Shown: in pieces, positions 46,527-58,500 of the stretch
How the letters are laid out: every line of letters begins with the position of its first letter
How positions within the stretch are numbered: position 1 is the first letter of the stretch
Assembly: GCA_916613615.1 (NCBI GenBank)
Contig: OU744731.1
Span: 10,856,726 to 10,920,725 of the forward strand
Length of the DNA: 64,000 nt
Direction of reading: 5' to 3'
Source of the DNA: Steromphala cineraria
Taxonomy: Eukaryota; Mollusca; Gastropoda; Trochida; Trochidae
The notes under the pieces: generated by a model
Seen by the model: only the letters and a program-made list of their open reading frames with translations
Database searches by the model: none
What the model was told of the DNA's origin: nothing
Made by a program: the position numbers and the translations under genes

Positions 46527-49500
46527 CTGAAATTGGATGAACCATTATTTAGATTAGCGATGAAATTCATACAGTGGCTTTATTTTGGCATCTGGAAACT
46601 AGCAATTTATAGCAATTTTACCCTTTGCAATTTGCAGTTTTATCTTTAGCGTGATATTCATTTGCATTGATCGATTTGAAGATTTATAGTATGTGTTGAT
46701 TGGCAATAAATGCTGGAGCGAATAATAAGGAAAAGATGCATGTGGAGTTTATTGGACAGACTGAAGATGAAACTGGTCTGTTTCTTCAAATAAACGTCTT
46801 TCTGTGTCATTGTCATTTTTCTAAATTGCGTGTATCCGGTAACATTCTCATCATTTAGCTATTTGGTACATGACGTCAACAACAATCGGCAATGACGTCA
46901 CTAGCTATGGCCATGATCGACGATTTTCAATTTGCGGCCGAATGTGATACTAGGTATATACGTATATTTTAAAAATAGAAGACGAGTTGGTGTGCATCTA
47001 TCGTTTAAAAAACATAGCAGCGAGCATAAAACACGAAAGACGAAAGAATGCCACTGACCAGGTGAAAAAATGTAAGCGCCTTGAGCAGCCAAGAGTTGAT
47101 GGATATGCGCGCTATATATATATAATTACAAAATGGATTTGTTACACTAATTTCCGGGATTCTGATTGGACGAGAGCGCTCAAAAACCTGCTGCCATTCC
47201 TCGATAAATGCAGAAAAATTTGCAACCATAGATCTACCATGTGCATTCATTCCTTGTGACGTCACAATCACTTGACGCAATAGTTCGGTTTTGACAGTTG
47301 CGAGTTACGTTCTGTTGCAAAGACAGATATAACATATCTTATCACTTCCCACCTGCGTTTGTAACAAGTAAATACATTCTTCTCCCTAACATAATCCATA
47401 CATTCACCGGAAAGACTGCATTTAAATAACTACGAGTCATCAAGCTTGTTCGCTCGGCAAACGGCGGACATTTTGAACGTCGTGTGAAATGCTAATTAGG
47501 GTTATTCCGAAAATGTGGATTCTGGTTAAAACGAATTGTGATTGCATGGGTGTCAATGGTTGCGAAAACGAAATTAAATCTTCGGCCGTTTTAGTTTATG
47601 GAGTTCTCAATTTTGATTCAACTTTGTATTGTTTCGTGTAACAAACCACAATTTCACGACATTGATGACAGATTTTTTAAAAATAATTAGGAAAAACTTT
47701 GTTAAAATGTTGATTTTGTAATTATAAGGATTGTTTTACATGTTTTGTGCCTCTATCGATGTATAACAGCAACACATTTTGTATAAAATCGCTACGCTAC
47801 GCTACGCGATTTTATACAATTTGTTTCTGTTATACATCGATAGAGGCACAAAACATGTAAAACAATCCTTAAACATATTCATTTCATAATAATAATAATG
47901 GTTAAAGGGACGGAAGCACACAGTACCAACATCGTATCCTTAAGCCTAGTATACATCACGTCTGTATGATGGGGATTCTTACCTTAAAGGGACAGTAGCA
48001 CGTTTTTAGGGGGATATATGGTGATGTCAGAAAAATTTAAATAAATGGTTCCAATTGAAAGACAATATTTAAACTTTATGGAGCAGTAATGATCAAATAT
48101 ATAGTGTACAGCATAGCCACGCAATAACTTTTTCTTACACAAAATGAATTAGTGGTGTCCACACAAAAATGGCAGCCAGTGGACTTAATGTGAATCTTTG
48201 TAATTTGTCCTCTTATTATGGATGATTGGTTTGTGTAAGGAGATTTTTGACACTATCAAATATCATTAACGTAAAATTATCAGTGACAAATTGTAAATAT
48301 AAAATTTTCAAAAATCGTGCTACAATGTACTGCCCCTTTAAGACTACTCTATTTCTTACATACACACTGAGAATTCATATTTTTACTATACATCTGTTAC
48401 AAAAACAGACCGATTAAATAAAAATCACTCCGATTAGTGATAACTTCGGAAAACAATAGAGACAGCTTTAAACCCTGCATGTTCTAACGATCAGTGTTAT
48501 TAAACGTTTACACCTCCGCCAAAGATAGGGGAGACCAGGGCAAAGCGCGCATAACATATGAGTGCGTCTAGTGAGCACCCCGACATGTACAGAATGCAAC
48601 TTGAACACTATCTCTATTACTTATCAGATAGACTGTAACATGGCACATGCTTTTTTAATCTACCATTTCGGCATTAGGATATTTTTACGTAAATATAATG
48701 TGACTAAGGGGGCGCGCTTTGCCCTGTAGTTTGCCCAATTCGAAAAACAACACAGAATGTAATATATATTACACACCAATAATCAGCCAATACAAATCAA
48801 AAGCTATCATCTTTTAATGCAAGGCAACTATCGAACCCACATGAAGGATGGAATTAACATAAACGTTGGCAATATATGTAACGATGAGCAAAATATTCCT
48901 TAACATGTCATGGACCTGCATGTTCAACAATCTCAATGACCAAATATCGTTATGGTTGGTACATGTACATTTCTTTCAACTGCGAAGGTGTTAATAATGT
49001 AGGTTATTGAATATCAAAGCCAGTAACAATTGAATATAAGATGGATTGAATTGGTTTCATGGACGAATTAAAGAATTCATACAACTATTTTGTGTCGGAC
49101 TTGGCAGAACGGCATAAATTGCTTATCGTTTAGGGTTGAACAGTAATATACAATGAATTATATATTCATGATTTAAAAAACAACAGAAAAATATGTTTTG
49201 GTAACTGTTACTTGTCGTCATTCTTTAACAAAACAAAACCCTTTAAGTAAAATGGTATATTTCATTTTAATATTAAAAAAAGAAGAATGCCGATATGAAA
49301 ATGATAGTTCACCTTTACATTTTTCGCTTAAGAAAGGTAAAATAATAACTTAAGCACCAATATGTTAACCAAAAATATATATTTTATAACACACGGGGCA
49401 AAGCGCTCCCCCCGGCGCGTTTTGCCCCATCAAGGGTAGCATTTGTTATGTACAACACAGAAAGTCATTAAACTAAAACTATTCTATTATTATTATTATT

Positions 49501-52500
49501 ATTATTAAACAAGTAATGACACATTTCAGTATTCAATGGATTAATGATACCAATTCATGTTACATGGGCACGAGAGTTCAATGTTCCGTTTCATATATTT
49601 TTGAAATATCTGAATTTGAGACATATCCTTTCGAATATTTGAAATTCTGCGTCCACAACTCAGGCAAATTATTCCAGCGTTGGTCACAACGCTTCATTAC
49701 GGTAACTTTCATTCGTTGGTAATAACAAATTACTCCATTTGTCGATAGGTTTGGACAAGTAACGCGTGGTCACTTTACCCCGGGGGCGCTCTTTGCCCTG
49801 GTCTCCCCTAATCAGCATACACAATGAAAATGACATGAAAAGGCCTAGCCTTGATACTAACTGATTAGCTATGTGGCAGTTTGGGTAAATTATTGTTCAT
49901 TTAATTGATGATGAAACATTAATAAATTTAGGTACACTAAGCGCCATTACGGAAGCAAGATCAATGGTATTTATCATGTAATTCCAATATCAGCCTGTAT
50001 TCTGTTCATTGAAGTGTTTATGACATTTTTTACAATAATTGTTCTGACAAAACACATTCCAAAGTTTCAAATATAGAACTGAAAGATTTAAATGAATATC
50101 GACAAACAGCCTTACATGTGTGCAGAAACCGAAATCCCACCTCATTCAAAATGATTATAGATTTTAAAGCAACATTTCAAACATAAATAGTTCAGCACTC
50201 ATCATCCTTCAAGGTTTAAATTACATAAGGTATTATTGTGGAAATAGGGTAGGTTAATTTCACTTTCAAACCAGTACTTGGAATTGGCCTTTATTTGGAT
50301 AAATTTTCAGAACAAAAGTCCGTGGGCTTTTAAAGGGGCAGTAGCAAGTTTTTTGGAAATTTTATATTTTAAACTTTTCACTGATACTTGAACGGCAATG
50401 CTAAATGTATTATTTTGATAGTCTTCAAAATCTTTAAACGTACCAATCATCCACAGTTAGAGAACAAATAATAAAGATTTACATTTAGTCCATTGGCGGC
50501 CATTTTTGTGTGAACCCCTTTAAATCATTTTGTGTAAGAAAAGGGAATCGCATGGCTGAACTTTACATTGTATATTTGATTTAATACTGCTTCATTAAGT
50601 TTTAGAAAATTGCCTTCAGTTGGAACAATTTATTTTCTATTTCCTGACATCACCTTATATTCCCCCTTAAAACGTGCTACTGCCCCTTTAAACAAGAGGG
50701 ATTGCTTTAGCAAAACCCCGGTACCTAAGAAAGCAAGCGTCTAGTATCAATGAAGCCAAAATCAATTATGACGAAACTGAATATTGTTTATATTATTTTG
50801 AATTTCATGATCACTTAAATGTAACATAAAATCCGTAACGGACAATAAAGAATTGTCTTATCTTATCTTATCTTATCTTATCATCACATTTGGTCTTGGA
50901 AAGCCCCATTCAGAAATAGGTACATTGTACCTTATAAACATTAAAATATCTAAATCGAATATCAAAGTATACAATTTGAGGAGTTGACGTCGATGACGCT
51001 ATTAGTTAGAATATAAGTACAACCTAAACATACCTTCAAAGTACATAGGACACCGTCTGATAATTTAGTACTGAAGCATTTTCTGCATTTGTCATCGTAG
51101 ATCACATAGTCCACGAAGTCAGAAAACCATCCGTCACCTCTGAAGAAGAAAATCCTGTATCCGTAGGCAGTTTTGTCTACAATAAAGTTTAAAACAAATG
51201 TTACAACAACATTTTTAACATTTAATTGAACAATTTAAAAAAATTGACTTGTTAACAAGCAACATTTGAATGTGGTTTTAATAGTTTGAATAATGTGACA
51301 TGTCATCAACTGGACATGTGTCATCAAAGTCAGGTTGATCTTTGGTTGTTGCCTAACGAACAGCTGTTGTGTCAGATTCTATGGGTGTCTGGTCTGCCTT
51401 TCTCTATATTCTAGCTAAATTTATTTCTAGGTATTCCTGAGTGTAGCTCAAAGCTAATATCACCGAAATCCATTCGTCGACGAGCCGCGTTTCAACCCCA
51501 AATGTTAAGTGTTATTCCACCACAAGTAATTATAGATCGATTCAGATGTGGGTGTACCTAGCTGCAGGATTTGTATTCCTCAATCGAAATTGTCTTGGCT
51601 CGATTAAAATGGTTCCCTTTCCCTATATTTTCAGTATTTACTGTCGGATATTATCATTACCTTACTTTTAGAATTTTGGGTATATCCGTTACGTTTCTCC
51701 CTGGCATGGCAAAATTATCTATACTTAAACGAATTACAACTATTGTATTTGATTCATGCCATCTGATGAACCGACTGAATGTGAGTTACATGTAAAGATT
51801 GATTTATTTATGTTACTTACATACTTGAACCTAACTTGATGAATATATACGCACAAACGGCATACCGCTATTATGATAAGAGTTTTTAATAGGTTATAAT
51901 CTATTAAGGACATACATGTACCCTACCCGCAAAATAAAAATATTTCGATTTTTCTAAAATTTTGATTGCTGATACTGTCGACTGTGCTTATTTCAAAACT
52001 GAAATAAATAGGTGGCCACCGTGCTCGGTTGTGAGTAAAAAGTATTTTTAAAATGACATTTTATGTAAAAAAAAAGCAAAAAAAATATTTAGCACAGTTT
52101 TCTATATGTTTTGATAATATTTTGTAAATTTATCATTGTCGCAAATCTATCATCGAATCGAATCGGTTCTGCGCAGCAACGACGTTCTAATGCGTAGGGT
52201 GTGTCCTTAATGCCTCGTTTACACTAGACCACGATTAGGCCACGATTATACCGATCTGATACAAACCAATTATCGCAGTAGATCTTTATGATCGTGCCAC
52301 TTTTTATTTATTTTTTCGTTTTTGAACGTTCTGTTACGTTTTGATACGTTGCAATTCGACCTAGTACGAGTTAATATCCGACGTGTTGCGCTTCAGAGAA
52401 GATGTGTTACGAATGCTTGACGATCTATAGCGACCGTTTACGATCATAACGATTCCATCATACGATCTGTTGCGATTTCTCGCGCTTTGATACGTTCACA

Positions 52501-55500
52501 ACGATCTGTTGCCTTTTGTTGCCTTTTATGTGACAATTACGAGCACGAATAACACGATTGTTTCTATTAGGAATGTCCGTCTTAATTCAGGAACATTTGA
52601 AGCTCTCAGGGTCAAACATATGCGTTTGATAATAAGACTTGAACGTAATAGTAGCTACAGTTTTGATGATCAAGTACTCATATTCTCTATCACAATCTTT
52701 GCTACCATGAATATTCATTAAGGAATAAATGAAATTTTATGTAGGGCAAAGATAACAAAGTAAAAACCTTTTCAATAACTAAACACCCAAGCATTTGTGT
52801 TAAGATAATTCAAAAATCTTTATTCCAATATGAGTTATTACATGAATGATGCTGTCTACACTAATTGTTTATTGATTACAAAGAGGAAGTTAAAAGTTAG
52901 ATTCAAAGTTATCTGAATAATTGACCGAATAAAATTAACAAAAAAATATTTCAAAATGTCAATGGTCTGCAGCACCAAAATGTCATTTGATAATGTCATC
53001 AACGAATTTATTATACGTCTTTAATTAGCATGCGATTATAAAACCAGGGATTTATGTAAATAATGTTACGGATCTATTGGCTATCACATTCGCTAACGTA
53101 GTTTCTACTTAATCATATATTAAAGAAAGCGTGAGACAATTTATAGGGAAAATCCCAACGCAACAGAACGTAGTGCAAAACTTGAGACCTTTATAGATCG
53201 TGACAGAGCGTAACAGAGCGAGGTACAGCGTGGTAGAGCGTGAACGATATTCGTAGTATAGCTTGCTAAAACGTCCGCAAACATGCCTATAATGTAGACA
53301 ACGTGGCGCAACGCAGGAGATCGTAAAACAATCGTAATAGAGCGCAATACATGTTGTTAGAATCGTGGGGACATTTGAAGTAACATCTTACACGATGTGT
53401 TACGATCATCTCGATACGCTCCATTGCGCTTTTGTGCGCTCTAATACGCTCTATCCCGATGATAACGCCCTACCACGTTCTGAAACGATCACTAAAAAAA
53501 TCGGCATGATCCTGGCCAAATAATTAACATGTTTAATATTCTGACACGATTATAGAGATGCCTCACGATCATTGAGATCCGTTGCGATCCCAACGATTTC
53601 TATCTGCGCTCCCCCACGCTTCGTTGAGTTGCGATTTAAATTTGTTTATTGAATCGTGGCCTTCGTGGCCTAATCGTGGTCTAGTGTAAACGAGGCATAA
53701 GCTAATAATAGTCCTACTTCTTTGACTATCATACAATAATTGTAGCAATTACTATACTAGACATACATTGTACATTTTTAATTTCTCAAAATTTCTTTGT
53801 TTTATGGGCCTGAGGCCTTAACTTCTGATAAATATGTCTGTCTGTCTGACTATACTAGAAACAAAAACAAAGGAGCCAGTGTGTAAAATATTTTACCTTC
53901 AACCGTAGCAAAGTTTATGGATGTAGCATAGGCATAATCAAAGTCAATATGAGAAAAATATTCAGCTTCATTTTCAAAGGTTTCCAATGTTCTGTTTATC
54001 TGAAATAAACAGAACATAGTTGTAACACACGTAACAGTTTGGACAGCAAGCTTAAGGGTCATCAGAAGTCAACATAACCCACTGGTAAGAATAAATCAGT
54101 ATAAAGTCAATTGTCGAAATTAAAAGTTTCATTTCAATTGAAAACATCAAAAATAAATATCCAAAAAAGTTGAAAATCCTAAAAGGCACACTTGCACATG
54201 CTATATAAGTGATTCAAGTACCAATATTCAATGAGCTAGGTCTAATAGGTTATGTGTTATTCTCCGGAAATGAAATTGGAAAATATAAATCCAAAGACGT
54301 TGAAAATAGAAAAAAATACATGATGAGAGGTCCAAAAGTTTGGTAGTTTTTTCGAGGAATGACATTCTAAGCTACGTCCCCATGGAAACCGTGTGAAATC
54401 TGCTCCGGAAACGAAATTCTAAGATACGTTTCCATGGGAACCATAAAATTAGAAATCCGAAGAAGTTAGCAAACCTTAAAGACACATATACACATGTTAA
54501 CTGATCAATATCCCAAGTTTCAATGAGCTTGGTCGAATACTTGTGGAGTAATGCTCAGGACAGGACGTTATCCCACCATATTACATAACGATGGGATAAA
54601 TAGAGGATATATTTAGTTTTGAGTGTGATATCACTTATCTCTCATTTCGTGACGGGGTAGAGCCAGTATTTTCACGAATGGCGCAGCCACTCGTGAAAAT
54701 ATAGGCTTTACCCCGTCACGAAATGAGAGATATAGAGGATATCTTTCTTTTCTTGACTAATACCATGTTTATCTCATCGAGTGAGGTAGAAGGTTTATAT
54801 TATCACGAGTGGCGCATATATGACGAAATCCTTTGAATTACGTCCAAAAGGCCAATTTCATGTTGAACGACCGCTAGAAAGAGCCCGTCACCGCGGTTAC
54901 AGTGTGACGTCACATGAGAATTCATGACGTTGGACCATTGTTACATGACGTCACTCGAATGGTGATAAAGTTTATCACCACTCAGGAGAGTGACGATAAA
55001 GGTTATTGCCAGATAGGCAGTAGCCAGATAGAGGGTTTATTTCACTGATAGAACCGAGTATCTCACCCTCAATCATATAATAAACATTACTATCGAGGCC
55101 ACGTTTTAGGGCAGCTCTTTATGTCAATTGAATGAAGACGTCATACTATATTTTCATTTAAAAGCGTTTCGTGAAAGTTCCTGTATAAGAATTCCTGAAT
55201 ACTTACATTGAATGGAATAAGGTGGACAGTAAGATCTTTGCTGTTGGCAAGCATGTTGCTATTCACGATAATTGTTTGTTCCGAACATCTACCAGAGGAA
55301 AGAGCACATGTTTCACCCCTGGAGAATAAGAAACCATATACAAATAAAATGCTAATTTTGGTCAATGGTTTTTGATATAACATCTTTTTTGCCATATGTT
55401 TTAATTAATTCATGTAGCGCCGTACGTCCGTCCGTAAGCTAAAGGCATAGCAAGCTTTGACTGGTGTACAGACTCCTTATCTTATGGGGACTCTAATTTA

Positions 55501-58500
55501 CAAATTAGGTGGTCCTGTGACCTAAAAATGGACCCAGAGGCAAGGCCATGGAATGGGGATTGTAATTCATCGGACCCTCTGACAATATAATTAGACCATT
55601 GCTTGAGTATGTCACATGACTCTAGTTCGAATCTAGAACTCTCACACGACATTTAGGATCTAAAAGCAACCTACCAGAGGGACATTTGTCGACCTGAAAA
55701 TATCATCTGAGTTAGCCATGTTTAATTCTGTCTGATGCAACTCTTTAGCATATGAAATAAAGCAATCCTATCTTAAAGAGAGTGTAAGATTATGATTCTG
55801 AACAGGCAAGCTGTTGTGAGTTAAACGTACAAACGAAAGCGTCAATTCAAAAACTAAATTTAATTAAACTGACGTCTTATTATCTAATTTACCCCCTTTT
55901 AACTCCAATTTGTACACATTATCCCTTCTGTGATCCCATAATTTGTAGACAACAAACTTTGAAATTCATTTTTGAAATACCATTGAACTATCGAATTCTT
56001 GCATTTTATGTTTAAGGAAGAGAAGACAAACAATGATAGATAGTAGTATAGAGGGGTCAATCTCACCCTGATTGGAGAGCCGGAAGTGGGAGAGCCAGAA
56101 GTAGAGCAGGTGATTATGATATGAATTAGATAATATTTAATGATATATGATAAACGATTATCAATAACGCAATATGAATTGAATGAATAGCGATTGTAAA
56201 ATATAGATTGATAAACAGGAATCATTTAAGGTATTTAAATGATATAAAAGTTGAATTACTACATTAAAGCGTGTTTAACATAAGCATACTGCGTGAGCAA
56301 GGTGTTACATTTCACAAGGTTGAGACGGACAAGCTAACACTGAACCCCCCTCTCTCTATTATGAGAAGTCACGTCCTGCACTGCGACTCTAGCTTTGTGA
56401 ACATGAAAACAAAGGAAGGTGTGATTTGAAACGATTTCAAAGGGAGATAGAAATATGTTCTCTCATGATAACTATTGTATAAGGATACAAATATGAAAAA
56501 TGATTATTATTTATTATTTATTTTATTTTATGTGATATAGGTGAATATGTGTTAACATTAAAATCAAATCTAAATAGGGTTTACAATTAAGGGTATTATA
56601 TGAAAAGACCCCTTGCACTTCATCATAAAATCAATTGGTAGCCATTTTTGTGTGAACACCTGCCCCTTCCACATATAAAACTGAACCAAACTCCTCCTTG
56701 AATTAGTGATGTATAAGATAGACATATAATTATGAGGTGTACTCTCTGTACTGTTGTTTACATATATTGTAGCCAGTGAGCAAATACAAAGTTTACTCTT
56801 GAATGAAAGTTACTCCCGCTGTATTTATTTAAGGATTTAAATAATTTATATATTTAATTAATGCTGACTTTGATAAAAAGTATAACTGTTAATGTGTAAG
56901 TGTACAGAGGTATAATGCACTTGTCAAGAAGTCTATGTTTTTATGTGTGTTTACTTTTAAATATGATCAGGTAATCGTGTGGTGCTGTCAAGATGTATTC
57001 CACTATAGGCCTAAGGCAGTCCCTAATCAAGGATCCAAACGATTTGGTCTCCACTAGCTAGGGGCTCGTGATGCAGATACAAGCATTATTCCGAAGCCAG
57101 TGTCATCGGTAGATGTATATAAATAAGACATTCTGTCTTCATTTGCGAGAGAAAACAAGGACAGGTCAGTCAGAGGAATACTAGTGTGAACATCATGCAA
57201 AGAAGATTATACATTCCTGATACACAAAAAATTATAGACTTTTTTGAACGTCGACATGAGGAATACAGAGGTAATCAAGGTCGACCTTATTCCTGCAGAA
57301 TCGCTTTTCCCGACAAGACTGAGGGAGCCACGGGAGTGCATAGGTCCAAGGCCTCTCCTAAGCTTACCAAGACTATCAAAGGCGAAACAGAAGATATTGG
57401 AGGAGGATCTCATAGCAAGCATACTCCTCCTCCCAGAGATTTCTTTGCATAGTAGCATACTATCAAGAAAACTATCAGAAGAAACCATCTTTTCCCTATC
57501 CATTGTGCATGACAATCCGCAGCATAAAACACGATTACTGTAAGGGGTTAGTCTTCTGGACGGTGGAGAGAGAAGACACATAACCATGAAGAGGCCTTCA
57601 GTGAATAGACCTAGAGATATATTTAGTACGCAGGATAAAGTAATAAAGCCCAGGAAATCAAAAACTTCACCAAAGAGACAAGTCAAGACGCAGCGACTTA
57701 CATCTAAAAAGTCATTGTGCAAGCAAAAGACAACACCTCCTGTAGTGAAAATTCGGCCAATCACAACCACAAAGGTTGAATTCTTGACAAGTGCATTATA
57801 CCTCTGTACACTTACACATTAACAGTTATACTTTTTATCAAAGTCAGCATTACTTAAATATATAAATTATTCAAATCCTTAAATAAATGCAGCGGGAGTA
57901 ACTTTCATTCAAATGTAAAATTTGTATTCGCTCCCTGGCTACAATTTATGTAAACAACAGTACAGAGAGTACACCTCATAATTATATGTCTATCTTATAC
58001 GTCACTAATTCAAGGAGGAGTTTGGTTCAGTTTTATATGTGGAAGGGGCAGATTTGATTTGATTTTAATGTTAACACACATTCACCTATATCACATAAAA
58101 TAAAATAATTAATAAATAATAATCATTATTCATATTTGTATCCTTATACAATAGTTATCATGAGAGAACATATTTCTATCTCCCTTTGAAATCGTTTCAA
58201 ATCACATCTTCCATTGTTTTCATGTTCACAAAGCTAGAGTCGCAGTGCAGGACGTGACTTCTCATGATAGAGAGAGAGGGGTTCAGTGTTAGCTTGTCCG
58301 TCTCAACATTGTTGAATGTAACACCTTGCTCACACAGCATGCTTATGTTAAACACGCTTTAATATAGTAATTCAACTGTTATATCATTTAAATACCTTAA
58401 ATAATTCCTGTTTATCAATCTATATTTTACAATCGCTATTCATTCAATTCATATTGCGTTATTGATAACTGTGTATCATATATCATTAAATATTATCTAT

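Noticed and set aside
57207..57770. 187-codon minus-strand frame
   Set aside because: No motif, low-information composition, and overlap with plus-strand frames; not called as a gene.
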